This document shows positions 47,582 to 57,374 of a DNA stretch of 64,000 nucleotides, piece by piece (within the stretch, counting starts at the first letter, position 1; each line of letters begins with the position of its first letter). A program made the position numbers and the translations under genes. The notes under the pieces are model-generated. The model was not told the origin of the DNA, did no database searches, and was given only the letters and a program-made list of their open reading frames with translations. The stretch is from Elusimicrobiota bacterium (lineage in GTDB: Bacteria > Elusimicrobiota > Elusimicrobia > UBA1565), in assembly GCA_016196755.1 (NCBI GenBank), contig JACPXC010000019.1:90032-154031 (forward strand), given 5' to 3'.

Positions 47582-49095
47582 GCAAGGTCCTCTCGCTGGG
47601 CGAGCTGGCGCTCAAGACCGCGGCCGAGCGCCGCAAGGGCCGCAAGGTCGTGCACTGCCACGGCGTCTTCGACCTGCTGCACGTCGGCCACATCCGCCAC
47701 TTCGAGCGTGCCAAGAGCCTCGGCCACACGCTCGTCGTCACGGTCACGCCCGACCGCTTCGTCAACAAGGGCCCGCACCGCCCGGCCTTCCACGAGGGCC
47801 TGCGCGCCGAGGCCGTGGCCGCGCTCGCCTGCGTCGACCACGTGGCGGTCAACGCCTGGCCCGACGCGGTCCAGACCATCAAACTGCTCAGGCCTTCCAT
47901 CTACATGAAGGGCTCCGACTACCGTTCGATGAAGGACGACGTCACCGGCGGCATCCGGCGCGAAAAGCGCGCCGTCGAGTCCGGCGGCGGCAAGCTGGTC
48001 TTCACCGACGAGGTCGTCTTCTCCTCCTCGAGCCTCATCAACCGCCACCTGCCGGCCTTCACGCCGGAGCTGGCCAAGTTCTTCGAGGGCTTCACGCGGC
48101 GCCACGGCGTGGCCTCGGTCCTGGGCTGGCTCGAGGATGCCAAGCGCCTGAGCCTCCTCGCCGTCGGCGAGGCCATCGTCGACGAGTACGCCTTCTGCGA
48201 GGCCATCGGGAAGTCCTCCAAGGAACCGACTTTGGTGGTCAAAGGCTCCGAGGCCGAGCTCTTCGCCGGCGGCATCCTCGCGGTGGCCAACAACGCCGCC
48301 TCGATCTGCCGTAAGGTCTCGATGCTGGCGATGATAGGCCGGACCAAGCCCCGGCTCGACTTCATCCGCCGCAAGCTCCTGCCCTCGGTGCGCCCGCTCT
48401 GGGCCTGGCGCTCGGACGGCCCGACCATCCTCAAGCGGCGCTACGTGGAGAGCTACCACTTCACGAAGCTGCTCGAGGTCTACGAGATCCAGGACGCCGC
48501 CACCCTGCCCAAGGACGAGGCGGCCTGGGTCCGGCTCATCGCCCGCGAGGCCCCGCGCCACCAGGCCACCTTGGTCGTCGACTACGGCCACGGGATGCTG
48601 GGTGAGAAGGCCATCAAGGCCCTGCGCGCGAAGGCCGAGTACCTCATCGTCAACGCGCAATCGAACGCCGGCAACATCGGCTACCACACCATCGACCGCT
48701 ACGGGAAGGTCGACCTGGCCTGCATGGCCGAGAACGAACTGCGCATGGAGCGCCGCGACCGCCGCGGCGACCTGCGCGGCCTGCTCGAGAGCCTCTGCCG
48801 CGAGCGCGGCTGGCCGCGCGCCATCTGCACGCGCGGCAAGACCGGCAGCCTGGCCTACGAGCGCGGCCGCGGCTTCTCGGCGGTGCCGGCCTTCGCGGGC
48901 GTGATCAAGGACCGGGTCGGCGCCGGCGACGCCTTCCTCTCGGTGGCCGGCCCGCTGGTCGCCGCCGGGGCCCCGCTCGAGGTCGCCCAGTTCCTCGGCA
49001 ACGCCGCCGGCGCCCAGGCGGTGGCCACCGTCGGGCACCGCCAGTCCCTCGACCGCGCCACTCTCATCAAGCACACGGAGTCTTTGCTCAAATGA
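47578..49095 (+). CDS. Bifunctional heptose adenylyltransferase/PfkB kinase-like fusion (HldE-like, reversed order)
   Basis: 505 aa. Residues 22-150 form a cytidylyltransferase-like nucleotidyltransferase domain with HGVFDLLHVGHIRHFERAK (HxGH at 35-38). Residues of about 195-500 form a PfkB sugar kinase domain ending in DRVGAGDAFLS with the catalytic Asp451. E. coli HldE has the kinase first and the nucleotidyltransferase second, so the order here is swapped. It probably phosphorylates and adenylylates (or cytidylylates) a heptose or similar sugar phosphate made through the GmhA-like isomerase. No GmhB-type phosphatase is encoded in the operon. Confidence 0.85.
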   Translation: MSKVLSLGELALKTAAERRKGRKVVHCHGVFDLLHVGHIRHFERAKSLGHTLVVTVTPDRFVNKGPHRPAFHEGLRAEAVAALACVDHVAVNAWPDAVQTIKLLRPSIYMKGSDYRSMKDDVTGGIRREKRAVESGGGKLVFTDEVVFSSSSLINRHLPAFTPELAKFFEGFTRRHGVASVLGWLEDAKRLSLLAVGEAIVDEYAFCEAIGKSSKEPTLVVKGSEAELFAGGILAVANNAASICRKVSMLAMIGRTKPRLDFIRRKLLPSVRPLWAWRSDGPTILKRRYVESYHFTKLLEVYEIQDAATLPKDEAAWVRLIAREAPRHQATLVVDYGHGMLGEKAIKALRAKAEYLIVNAQSNAGNIGYHTIDRYGKVDLACMAENELRMERRDRRGDLRGLLESLCRERGWPRAICTRGKTGSLAYERGRGFSAVPAFAGVIKDRVGAGDAFLSVAGPLVAAGAPLEVAQFLGNAAGAQAVATVGHRQSLDRATLIKHTESLLK

Positions 49096-50108
49096 ACCGC
49101 TTCAAGAAGGTCCTCGTCACCGGCGGCGCCGGCTACGTCGGCTCGCTCCTGGTCCCCACCTTGCTGGGCGACGGCCACGAGGTCGTGGTCTACGACTCCT
49201 GCCTGTTCGGCGACTGGGGCTTGGACGCCGTGAAGGGCCGCAAGGGCTTCACGCTCGTCAAGGCCGATATCCTCGACCAAGCCGCCTACAAGGCCGCGCT
49301 GGCGGGCGTCGACGCCGTCATCCACCTGGCCTGCATCTCAAACGACCCCACCTTCGCGCTCAACCCCGGGCTCAGCAAGCGCGTCAACTTCGACGCCTTC
49401 GAGCCGCTCGTGACGCTCAGCAAGGAGGCGGGCGTGAAGCGCTTCATCTACGCCTCGACCTCGAGCGTCTACGGCGTCAGCGACGCCCCCGAGGTCACCG
49501 AGGACCATCCGCTCATTCCCATCACCGACTACAACAAGTACAAGGGGCTCTGCGAGCCGGTGCTCAAGCGCCACCAGGGGCCCGGCTTCACGGTCGTCAC
49601 CATCCGCCCCGCCACGGTCTGCGGCTACGCCCCGCGCCTGCGCCTCGACCTCACGGTCAACATCCTGACCGCCTGCGCGTTCTTCAAAGGCGAGATCACC
49701 GTCTACGGCGGCGCCCAGACCCGCCCCAACCTCCACGTGGGTGACATGGTCGACCTCTACCGCCTGCTCTTGAGCCTGCCCGACGAGACGGTCGCCGGCG
49801 GGGTCTTCAACGCCGGCTACCAGAACCGCTCGGTGGCCGACATCGCGCAGGTCGTGAAGTCGGTCGTCGAGGCCAAGGTCCCGGCCCGCAAGGGCGTCAA
49901 GGTCCTCACCACCCCCTCCGACGACCCGCGCTCCTACCACATCTCATCCGAGAAGATCCGCAAAGCGCTGGGATTTGTCCCCAAGCGGACCATCGAGGAC
50001 GCGGTCTCCGACCTCGTCGACGCTTTCGCGGCGGGCAAGGTCCCCGCCGCGATGACCGACCCGCGCTACTACAACATCAAGACCCTCCAGGCCAAGTCCG
50101 CCGCTTGA
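49092..50108 (+). CDS. NAD-dependent epimerase/dehydratase
   Basis: 338 aa, ATGA overlap. VTGGAGYVGSLL (9-20) binds NAD and Tyr147-x-x-x-Lys151 (YNKYK) with ASTSSVYGVSD completes the active site. RPATVCGYAPRLRLDLTVN and GGAQTRPNLHVGDMVDLY are typical of the GDP-/dTDP-sugar epimerase group. Last gene of the GmhA-initiated operon; its stop lies inside the promoter of the next gene. Confidence 0.87.
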   Translation: MNRFKKVLVTGGAGYVGSLLVPTLLGDGHEVVVYDSCLFGDWGLDAVKGRKGFTLVKADILDQAAYKAALAGVDAVIHLACISNDPTFALNPGLSKRVNFDAFEPLVTLSKEAGVKRFIYASTSSVYGVSDAPEVTEDHPLIPITDYNKYKGLCEPVLKRHQGPGFTVVTIRPATVCGYAPRLRLDLTVNILTACAFFKGEITVYGGAQTRPNLHVGDMVDLYRLLLSLPDETVAGGVFNAGYQNRSVADIAQVVKSVVEAKVPARKGVKVLTTPSDDPRSYHISSEKIRKALGFVPKRTIEDAVSDLVDAFAAGKVPAAMTDPRYYNIKTLQAKSAA

Positions 50109-50133
50109 TTTAGCCCCGGTCCGGCACTACACT
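50105..50133 (+). promoter_or_regulatory. Promoter of the B12-type radical SAM gene
   Basis: TTGATT (50105-50110), 17-nt spacer, TACACT (50128-50133), 8 nt to the ATG at 50142. The -35 overlaps the stop codon of the preceding gene. Confidence 0.6.
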
Positions 50134-50141
50134 TGATAAGA

Positions 50142-52133
50142 ATGTCCGCCCCCCTGCGCGTCTCCATCCTGACCGTCCCCGTCGAGCCCCACTACATGGA
50201 CCTGATGCCGAAGGCCGTGTCGGGGACCGACGTGTTCTCGATCCGCTCCGAGGGCCGCATCCCCGTCCCCCCGAAGATCGCGCCGGTCAGCATCATCAAA
50301 TGGATGGAGAAGCACGGCTACCCGCGCGAGCACACCGACTTCTACGACATCGACATGGAGCTGCCCTCCGACGAGCGCCTGGCGCGCTACTTCCGCGAGT
50401 TCCGCCCCGACGTCGTGGGCCTCTCCGCCGTCGTGTCGACCTGCTACTACCAGGTCAAGCGCATCGCCAAGATCCTGCGCGAGGTATGCCCCGACGCCTG
50501 GATCGTCCTGGGCGGCAGCCTGAGCGCCTCGGCGAACCTGATCCTGCGCAAGTCCGACTGCGACGTCTGCATCGTCGGCGACGGCGAGATCGCCTGGGTC
50601 GAGTTCCTCGACTACGTGAAGGTCCACGGCCGGACGCGCGACTACGCGGCGCTCTCGCGCATCCAGGGCCTGGCCTACCTCGACCCCGCTGGCGAGCTTC
50701 AGTCGACCGGCTACGGGCGCGCCATCCCGGCCGAAGACATGCCGTTCCCTGACTTCGACATCCTCCAGTCCGGCCTCAAGGACCGCCCCGACGACCTGCG
50801 CTATTACCTCCGCGTCGGCCTCAACACCCACGAGTTCCAGACCGACAAGCGCGCCCACGCGCCGGGCCGCCGGCCGAACCTCATCAACCTCTGGAGCTCG
50901 AAGGGCTGCGTGGCGCGCTGCACCTTCTGCCAGCGCTCGACCAAGGGCTACCGGGTCCCCGCGCTCGACGCCTTCGACGCCCACCTGGCCCACGTGAAGG
51001 AGCGCTTCGACGTCGGCTACATCCACATCCTCGACGAGAACTTCGGCTCCGACCGCGAGTACGCCTACGGCGTCGCCCGGCTCATGCAGAAGCACGGCAT
51101 GCTCTGGATGGCCTCGGGCGTGCGCGTGAGCTCGATCGAGCGCGCGGACGTGTCCTACTTCGTCGAGCACGGCTGCTGCAGCCTCAAGTTCGGCGTGGAG
51201 ACCGGCAGCCAGAAGATCATGAACGTGATGGAGAAGAAGTTCACGGTCGAGCGCGTCTTCGAGACCTTGAAGCACTGCGCCGACCACGACATCGTCTCCC
51301 CGCTGGCGGTCATGATGGGGATGCCCGGCGAGACCTGCGAGACCGCCCAGACGACCGGCGCCTTCATCGGGCGCATCGCCCACATGCAGGGCATCGAACC
51401 CGAGTATCTCGGGATGTCGATCTTCTACGCCCTGCCGCTGACCGGCACCCCGCTCTACATCTACGGCCAGAAGCTCGGCCTCATCGGCACCACGCCCGAG
51501 GAGGAGGAGGACTACCTGCTTTCCGTGTCGGGCACCGGGGCCAGCAAGGTCAACTACACCAACCTCAACGGCGCCCCCCTGCGCGACGTCGTCTTCTGGG
51601 ACTGGCTGGTGAAGCTCGAGTCGACGCGCACCTTCCTCGAGCTCTCGGCGAAGGCCCCCATCGACAAGACCAAGTTCATGTACAAGGTCATCCACGACGA
51701 GTCCAACTTCACGCGCCGCGCCGAGGCCGTCGGGCGCCCGCTGACCGCCTGGGAGGTCGTCAGCCGCATGCGCCAGGGCGTGCCGACCGGGATCAAGGCC
51801 AAGCTCTTCTACTGGCTCGACAACTTCCTCGAGGACAAGGTCGTCTACAACCCGACGCTCCACAAGCTGCCGCGCTGGCTGCTCTACGGCGCGGTGCAGA
51901 ACGCCGTGTACGCGGCGTTTTTGCTCCAGCGCATCGTGGCCAAGGCGGCCGGACGGCGGTTCAACCTCTACCAGCCCCGCCCCGCGGTGCCGACGCTCGA
52001 CCTCGCCGCCAAGCCCGGCGAGGTCCGCATCGGGATGTCGCTGCGGACCGTGGTCAAGGAGCTGCAGGCCGCCGACAAGGCGCCCAAGAGCGCCACCGAG
52101 CGCAACCGCGACCTGCTGGCCATCGGCCTTTAG
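50142..52133 (+). CDS. B12-binding-domain radical SAM protein
   Basis: 663 aa from the ATG at 50142; the in-frame TTG at 50133 lies in the promoter. The N-terminal 200 residues are a cobalamin-binding-like domain (FRPDVVGLSAVVSTCYYQVKR, WIVLGGSLSAS, VGDGEIAWVEFL), without a clear DxHxxG, so B12 binding may be base-off without the His ligand. Cys256, Cys260 and Cys263 (GCVARCTFC) form the radical SAM motif; ILDENFGSD and FGVETGSQKIMNVMEKKFT are barrel strands. A long C-terminal region follows with DNFLEDKVVYNPTLHKL. Enzymes of this class methylate or rearrange unreactive carbons; the nucleotide-sugar context suggests a sugar or lipid substrate. Confidence 0.87.
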   Translation: MSAPLRVSILTVPVEPHYMDLMPKAVSGTDVFSIRSEGRIPVPPKIAPVSIIKWMEKHGYPREHTDFYDIDMELPSDERLARYFREFRPDVVGLSAVVSTCYYQVKRIAKILREVCPDAWIVLGGSLSASANLILRKSDCDVCIVGDGEIAWVEFLDYVKVHGRTRDYAALSRIQGLAYLDPAGELQSTGYGRAIPAEDMPFPDFDILQSGLKDRPDDLRYYLRVGLNTHEFQTDKRAHAPGRRPNLINLWSSKGCVARCTFCQRSTKGYRVPALDAFDAHLAHVKERFDVGYIHILDENFGSDREYAYGVARLMQKHGMLWMASGVRVSSIERADVSYFVEHGCCSLKFGVETGSQKIMNVMEKKFTVERVFETLKHCADHDIVSPLAVMMGMPGETCETAQTTGAFIGRIAHMQGIEPEYLGMSIFYALPLTGTPLYIYGQKLGLIGTTPEEEEDYLLSVSGTGASKVNYTNLNGAPLRDVVFWDWLVKLESTRTFLELSAKAPIDKTKFMYKVIHDESNFTRRAEAVGRPLTAWEVVSRMRQGVPTGIKAKLFYWLDNFLEDKVVYNPTLHKLPRWLLYGAVQNAVYAAFLLQRIVAKAAGRRFNLYQPRPAVPTLDLAAKPGEVRIGMSLRTVVKELQAADKAPKSATERNRDLLAIGL

Positions 52134-53098
52134 TGAAGGTCGGCGTCCTCGGCGGCACCCGCTTCATCGGCTTCCACCTGGTCCGGGCCCTGCTCGCGCG
52201 CGGGGACGACGTGACTCTGTTCTCGCGCGGACTCACGCGAGAACCGGAGCCGTTCTCCGGAACCCCGACGCGCGTGGCCGGAGACCGCGACCGGCCCGGG
52301 GATCTGGAGGCGTTCCTCGCCCGAGGTTTCGACGCCATCGTCGACCTCTCCGGCTACGCTCCGCGTCATGTCACGGCGAGCCGGGTCGGCCACTACGTCT
52401 TCTGCAGCAGCTCGAGCGCTTATGCCGTCCCGCCGCCCTCTCCCTACACCGAGGACGCGCCGCTGACCCGCGCGGCCGGGACCTACGGCGGAGACAAGGT
52501 CCTGGCTGAGGATGCCCTGCGTGCCTCCGGCCTGCCGGTGACGATCTTCCGGCCCCAAGCGGTGTTCGGTCCCCACGGCGCCGAACAGGCCCTCTACGCG
52601 CTGCGCCGCATCGCCGCCGGCGCGCCGGTCCTCGTCCGCCCCGAGGCCGCCGGCCGCCGCATCAACCCGCTCTGGGTGGGCGACCTGGTCGCCGCCTTCA
52701 TCGCCGCGATGGAGCGCCCCGCGGCGGGAGTACGGACCTACAACGCCGCAGGACCAGACACGGTCGACCCGGCCGGCTTCGTGGCCCGCGCGGCCACGGG
52801 CGGCCGGACCATCGTCATCGACTCCGAGTCGGCCGCCATGCTGCCCCACCTCGGGCTGCCGTGGCTCTCCCACGACCTGGTCGCGGACGCCGGGAAGCTG
52901 GGGCGCGAGCTGGGCTGGACGCCGCTGCCGTTGGACGAGGCCCTGAGGCGCACCTGGGATTGGGCCCGGACGGAGCCGGTCCGGCTGCGCTTTAAGCCCC
53001 AGCGCTGGGAGCGCGCGGCCGCCGCGGGACGGCGGCCGGGACCATGGGTACGGCGGATCTGGCGGCTCTACGACGCCGCGCGTCAGCTCTTGCCGTAG
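52133..53098 (+). CDS. NAD-dependent epimerase/dehydratase-like protein
   Basis: 321 aa from a GTG overlapping the previous stop by 1 nt (TAGTG). [19 protein letters not shown] is the NAD-binding loop. [12 protein letters not shown] and the pair [11 protein letters not shown] (Tyr-x-x-x-Lys) give the active site. [11 protein letters not shown] and [16 protein letters not shown] are typical. The short form lacks a large substrate domain. The last 16 nt overlap the convergent DegT gene. Confidence 0.82.
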   Translation: MKVGVLGGTRFIGFHLVRALLARGDDVTLFSRGLTREPEPFSGTPTRVAGDRDRPGDLEAFLARGFDAIVDLSGYAPRHVTASRVGHYVFCSSSSAYAVPPPSPYTEDAPLTRAAGTYGGDKVLAEDALRASGLPVTIFRPQAVFGPHGAEQALYALRRIAAGAPVLVRPEAAGRRINPLWVGDLVAAFIAAMERPAAGVRTYNAAGPDTVDPAGFVARAATGGRTIVIDSESAAMLPHLGLPWLSHDLVADAGKLGRELGWTPLPLDEALRRTWDWARTEPVRLRFKPQRWERAAAAGRRPGPWVRRIWRLYDAARQLLP

Positions 53099-54195
53099 AA
53101 GGCGCGCACCGACTCGATCGTCCACGCGATCTCGTCGTCGGTGAGGTGCTGGTGGGCGGGCAGAGTGATGATGCTCCGGCAGTCCGCCTCGCAGACCGGG
53201 AAGTCGCCGGCCTTGTAGCCCAGGTGCGCCGCGGCCTTCTGCAGGTGGACGGGGATGGGGTAGTGCACGCGCGCCTCGATCCCGCGCTTATGGAGGAAGG
53301 CCAAGAGCTCGTCACGGCGCTCGGCCTTCACGATGTAGAGATGGAAGACGTGGCGCACGCCCGGCCGTCGGACAGGAACGGTGACCCCGCCCAGACCCTT
53401 GAACGCCTCGTCGTAGCGCTTCGCGTTGGCGATGCGCTTCTCGGTGATCCAGGGCGTCGTGGTGATGAGGCGGTTGCCGATGACGGCCTGGAGGGTGTCG
53501 AGCCGGGAGTTGACGCCGAACACGGCCACCTCGTCGCGCCCGACCAAGCCGTGGTTGCGGTGCAGGCGGACGCGCTCGGCCAGCTCCGCCGAGCGCGTGA
53601 CGATGACGCCCCCGTCGGACCAGACGTTGAGGTTCTTCAAGGGATGCAGAGAGAAGCCGGCGGCCTCGCCCCACGAGCCCACCGGCTTGCCGTCGATCTC
53701 CCCCATGATGGACTGGCAGGCGTCCTCGACGACGGGGAGCTTGTGCTTGGCGGCGATCTTGGCGATGGCGGGCATGTCGGCGCAGTTGCCGGTGTAGTGC
53801 ACGGGCAGGAGGGCCTTGGTGCGCGGGGTGATGGCCGCCTCGATCTTTGAGGGGTCGATGACGAAGCCGTCGGTCGAGTCGACGAACACCGGCTTGGCCC
53901 CGGCCTGGACGATAGCACCCACCGTGGCGATGAAGGTCATCGGGGTGGTGATGACCTCGTCGCCCGGGCCCACGCCGAGGAGCTTCAAGGCTATGGCCAG
54001 GGCGTCCGTGCCGCTGCCCACGCCGACGGCGTGCGGGATGCGCGTCATCTCGGCGAAGCGGCCCTCGAACTCGGTCAGGGGCTTGCCCAGCGTGAAGTCG
54101 CCGGTCTTGACGAACTCGCGCAGGTCGGCGAAGTAGGCGTCGAGGTCGGCGAACTGACGGTCGAGGTAGCCGAAGGGGACGCGCAGGGTCTTCAT
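53083..54195 (-). CDS. DegT/DnrJ/EryC1-family aminotransferase
   Basis: 370 aa, ATG at 54195 (ATGA overlap). PLP landmarks of the family are [13 protein letters not shown], the VDST..FVIDP segment, [11 protein letters not shown] with the cofactor Asp, and Lys187 in [30 protein letters not shown] and HVFHLYIV are further signatures. These enzymes transfer an amino group to a keto sugar. It is the last gene of a five-gene minus-strand operon starting at 57333 only if read as one transcript; four genes are seen (53083-57333). Confidence 0.92.
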   Translation of the reverse strand: MKTLRVPFGYLDRQFADLDAYFADLREFVKTGDFTLGKPLTEFEGRFAEMTRIPHAVGVGSGTDALAIALKLLGVGPGDEVITTPMTFIATVGAIVQAGAKPVFVDSTDGFVIDPSKIEAAITPRTKALLPVHYTGNCADMPAIAKIAAKHKLPVVEDACQSIMGEIDGKPVGSWGEAAGFSLHPLKNLNVWSDGGVIVTRSAELAERVRLHRNHGLVGRDEVAVFGVNSRLDTLQAVIGNRLITTTPWITEKRIANAKRYDEAFKGLGGVTVPVRRPGVRHVFHLYIVKAERRDELLAFLHKRGIEARVHYPIPVHLQKAAAHLGYKAGDFPVCEADCRSIITLPAHQHLTDDEIAWTIESVRAFYGKS

Positions 54196-55310
54196 GCCGA
54201 GTGGAACTCCTTGATGAGGGCGGCGACCCGCGCCAGCGACTCCACGGGCAGCTCGGGATAGACAGGCAGGCTCAGGATGCGCGAGGCCTGACGCTCGGCC
54301 TCGGGGAACGCGCCCTTCTTCCAACCCAGGGAAGCCGCCGCGTCCTGCAGGTGGATGGGCAGGGGGTAGTGCACCGCGGTGTCCACCCCGCGCTCGGCGA
54401 GGAAGGCCTTGAGCGCGTCCCGGCGCTCGGACATGACGATGTAGGTGTGGTAGACCGCGCGCTCGCGCGGGGAGTCCGACGGGACGCTCAGGCCGGGGAC
54501 CCCGGTCAGGAGGCCGTGGTAGCGCGCGGCGTTGCGCCGGCGGCCCTCCGTCCAGGCCTCCAGGTGTCCGAGCTTCACCAAGAGCATCGCGGCCTGCAGG
54601 GTGTCGAGGCGCGAGTTGCCGGAAAACGAGGAGCAGTTCTCGCGCGTGGCCAGCCCCAGGTTGCGCAGGACGCGGAGCTTGGCCGCCAGCGCGGCGTCGC
54701 CCGTGGTGATGACGCCGGCGTCGCCCAGGGCGTTCAAGGTCTTCAGGGGGTGCAGGCTGAAGCAGCCCGCCGCGCCGAAAGAGCCGACCTTCTTGCCGCC
54801 GTACTCCGCGGCCACCGCCTGGGCGGCGTCCTCGATGACCAGGAGATTCTTGCGCCGGGCCAGGTCCATGAGCGCGTCCATGTCGCAGGGCCGGCCGGTG
54901 AGGTGCACCGGGATGATCGCCCTGGTGCGCGGCGTGACGGCCTTCTCCACGGCGGCGGGGTCGAGGTTGTAGTCCGCGCGCACGTCGGCTAAGACCGGCG
55001 CGGCGCCGACCAGGGCGATGCAGGAGGCGCTGGCCACGAAGGAGTTGGCCGCGGTGATCACCTCGTCGCCGGGGCCCACACCCAGCGCGCGCAGGGCCAG
55101 CACCAGGGCGTCGGTGCCGTTGGCCACCCCGACGGCATGGGCGACGCCGTGCAGGGCCGCGAAGCGGGTCTCGAACTCCGCCACCTCGGGCCCCAGGATG
55201 AACTGGCCCGAGTCGATGACCCGGCCCGCCGCCGCGAGGAGCTCGGCCTTGAGCGGCCGGTGCTGGGCGGCCAGGTCGACGTAGGGGATGCGCGCGGCGG
55301 CCTGCGGCAT
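54192..55310 (-). CDS. DegT/DnrJ/EryC1-family aminotransferase
   Basis: 372 aa, ATG at 55310 sharing one base with the previous stop (TGATG). [41 protein letters not shown] and the PLP Lys190 in [15 protein letters not shown] identify it. It is closely related to the adjacent aminotransferase (about the same length and motifs), probably a tandem duplication with a distinct substrate. Two such enzymes suggest a di-amino sugar or two different amino sugars. Confidence 0.92.
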   Translation of the reverse strand: MPQAAARIPYVDLAAQHRPLKAELLAAAGRVIDSGQFILGPEVAEFETRFAALHGVAHAVGVANGTDALVLALRALGVGPGDEVITAANSFVASASCIALVGAAPVLADVRADYNLDPAAVEKAVTPRTRAIIPVHLTGRPCDMDALMDLARRKNLLVIEDAAQAVAAEYGGKKVGSFGAAGCFSLHPLKTLNALGDAGVITTGDAALAAKLRVLRNLGLATRENCSSFSGNSRLDTLQAAMLLVKLGHLEAWTEGRRRNAARYHGLLTGVPGLSVPSDSPRERAVYHTYIVMSERRDALKAFLAERGVDTAVHYPLPIHLQDAAASLGWKKGAFPEAERQASRILSLPVYPELPVESLARVAALIKEFHSA

Positions 55311-56362
55311 CAGAAAGGGCCGGTAAACGACGGGTCCGGCACGTCGAGCGGCGTGGTCGGCGCGGGCAGGCGCGGCGCGGGGCCGGCCTTGCCGCAGACG
55401 CTCCAGGCGGCGTCGACGAGCTCCTGGGCGCGCGGGTAGCAGAGGTTGGCCAGGGCGGGGGTCGACGGCATCGGACAGTCGGCCAGGCCCAGACGCTTGA
55501 TGGGGGCCTTGAGGGCCGAGAAGGCCTTGTCGGCCGCCAGGGCCGCGGCCTCGGCCGAGAAGCCGCTGAAGGTCCACGAGGTGTCGGCCACGACCAGGCG
55601 CCCGGTCTTGCGCACCGAGGCCAGGAAGGCCGCCTCATCGAAGGGCCGCAGGGTGCGCGGGTCGAAGACCTCGGCGGAGACCCCGTGCTCGGCCAGGAAC
55701 TCCGCCGCGCGCAGGCACTCGAGGACCATGTACGAGACGCCGAAGAGGGTGACGTCGTGGCCCGCGCGGGCGACGCGGGCCGAGCCCAGCGGCACGCGGT
55801 GCGCGCCGGCCGGCACGTCGCCGTGGACGCCGTGCAGCCAGCGGTGCTCGATGAAGACCACCGGGTCGTCGTCTTCGACCGCCGAGATGAGCAGGCCCTT
55901 GGCGTCGCCGGGGGTGGCGGGCATGACGACCTTGAGGCCGGGGATGTGGGCGAACCAGGAGTGCAGGCTCTGGGCGTGCTGGGTGCCCTGCCCCCAGCCG
56001 CGGCCGGTGATGAGGCGGAACACGAGCGGCGCGCTCTGGCGGCCGCCGTACATGTAGCGCCACTTGGCGGCCTGGTTGACGATCTGCTCGACGGCCAGCA
56101 CGGCGAAATCGAGGCGCTGGTGCACCATGACCGGGCGCAGGCCGGCCAGGGTGGCGCCGAGCAGGACCCCGGTCATGCCGTTCTCGGCGGTGGGCATGTC
56201 CATGACGCGCTTGGCCCCGTGCTTCTTCTGGAGGCCGACCGTCGTGCCGAAGACGCCCTTGGGGTCGGGGACGCCCAGGCCCATGACAACGACGTCGGGG
56301 TCGGCGCCCAGGCAGAAGTCGAGCGCCTCGCGGACGGCCTCGCCGAACTTCATGGACCTCAC
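55310..56362 (-). CDS. TPP-dependent dehydrogenase/transketolase-like E1 beta subunit
   Basis: 350 aa from the GTG at 56362 that makes a GTGA overlap; an ATG at 56353 is an alternative. [28 protein letters not shown] is the pyrimidine-binding part of E1 beta (with the conserved Glu in AENG), [37 protein letters not shown] the middle signature, and the C-terminal transketolase domain begins with [22 protein letters not shown]. It pairs with the E1 alpha gene directly upstream. No E2 or E3 gene is nearby, which is unusual for a 2-oxoacid dehydrogenase complex. Confidence 0.9.
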   Translation of the reverse strand: MRSMKFGEAVREALDFCLGADPDVVVMGLGVPDPKGVFGTTVGLQKKHGAKRVMDMPTAENGMTGVLLGATLAGLRPVMVHQRLDFAVLAVEQIVNQAAKWRYMYGGRQSAPLVFRLITGRGWGQGTQHAQSLHSWFAHIPGLKVVMPATPGDAKGLLISAVEDDDPVVFIEHRWLHGVHGDVPAGAHRVPLGSARVARAGHDVTLFGVSYMVLECLRAAEFLAEHGVSAEVFDPRTLRPFDEAAFLASVRKTGRLVVADTSWTFSGFSAEAAALAADKAFSALKAPIKRLGLADCPMPSTPALANLCYPRAQELVDAAWSVCGKAGPAPRLPAPTTPLDVPDPSFTGPF

Positions 56363-57333
56363 GCGGCCCCCGCGTAGACGTCGGTCATCAGGGTCTTGGG
56401 GTCGGGGGCGGGGCTGTCCTTGGCAAAACGCACCGCGGCGTCGAGCTCGGCGGCTATGTCCTTGCGCATGAGGCCGAGCTCGGCGTCGCCCAGGAGCTTG
56501 GCCTTGCGCAGGACGCGCTCGTAGGCCTCGAGCGGGCAGAGCTTGCGCCAGGCCCGGTACTCCTTCATCGTCCGGTAGCCCAGGTCGTTGTCGTAGTTGG
56601 GGCCGCAGTGCTCGCGCCAGCGGTAGGTGGCCAGCTCGAGGAAGACCGGACCCTTGCCCGAGCGCGCCCAGGCGACGGCCTGCCGCGCCAAGGCCAGCGA
56701 TTCTTCGACGTCGTTGCCGTCGCCGGCCAAAGCCTTCATCCCGTAGGAGGCGGCCTGACGGTGGATGACCCGGCCCTTGGGCTGGCGCACGCCCAGCCCG
56801 GAGTAGACCGAGTAGAGGTTGTTCTCGCAGGCGAAGACGACGGGGAGCTTCTTTAAGACGGCGAAGTTCGCCGCCTCGTGGAAGACCCCCTCCTCGACCG
56901 CTGCGTCGCCCAAGAAGGAGACCACCACGCGCTTCTCGCCGCGCACCTGGGAGCCGAAGGCGGCGCCGACGGCCATCGGGATCGTGCTGGCCACGATGGC
57001 GGTGGCGCCCATGAAGCCGGCCTTGCGGTCGATGAGGTGCATCGAGCCGCCCTTGCCGCCGCAGCAGCCGGTGGCGCGGCCGTAGAGCTCGGCCATCATG
57101 GCGTTCAGGTCCCCGCCCATGGCCAGGTAATGGGCATGGGGGCGGTGACCGCTCATCGACCAGTCGCCTTTTTCCAGCGCCGCGCAGACGCCCACCGCCG
57201 CGGCCTCCTGGCCGATGCTCAGGTGCACCGGACAGCGCATCTCCTGCTGGGGATAGAGCTCGGCGATGCGTTCCTCGACGAGCCGGAGGCGCAGGAGCCG
57301 ACGATAAAGGTCCAGCCGGACCGCTCGCTGCAT
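56359..57333 (-). CDS. TPP-dependent dehydrogenase E1 alpha subunit
   Basis: 324 aa, ATG at 57333. GHRPHAHYLAMGGDLNAMMAELYG and GGKGGSMHLID are family signatures; the TPP motif is GDAAVEEGVFHEAANFAVLKKLPVVFACENN (residues in two pieces; starts GDAAVEEG, ends CENN). YGMKALAGDGNDVEESLALARQAV is also typical. In sugar clusters E1 alpha/beta-type pairs can act without E2/E3. First gene of the minus-strand operon, divergent from the gene at 57375. Confidence 0.9.
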   Translation of the reverse strand: MQRAVRLDLYRRLLRLRLVEERIAELYPQQEMRCPVHLSIGQEAAAVGVCAALEKGDWSMSGHRPHAHYLAMGGDLNAMMAELYGRATGCCGGKGGSMHLIDRKAGFMGATAIVASTIPMAVGAAFGSQVRGEKRVVVSFLGDAAVEEGVFHEAANFAVLKKLPVVFACENNLYSVYSGLGVRQPKGRVIHRQAASYGMKALAGDGNDVEESLALARQAVAWARSGKGPVFLELATYRWREHCGPNYDNDLGYRTMKEYRAWRKLCPLEAYERVLRKAKLLGDAELGLMRKDIAAELDAAVRFAKDSPAPDPKTLMTDVYAGAA

Positions 57334-57374
57334 GGGAAAATCTTATCACTTTGGAGAATGGTACGATTGAGGGG

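Noticed and set aside
49100..50110. Complete dTDP-rhamnose pathway
   Set aside because: Epimerases are present but no RmlA/RmlC/RmlD-type set was found; the heptose-type reading fits the neighbours better.
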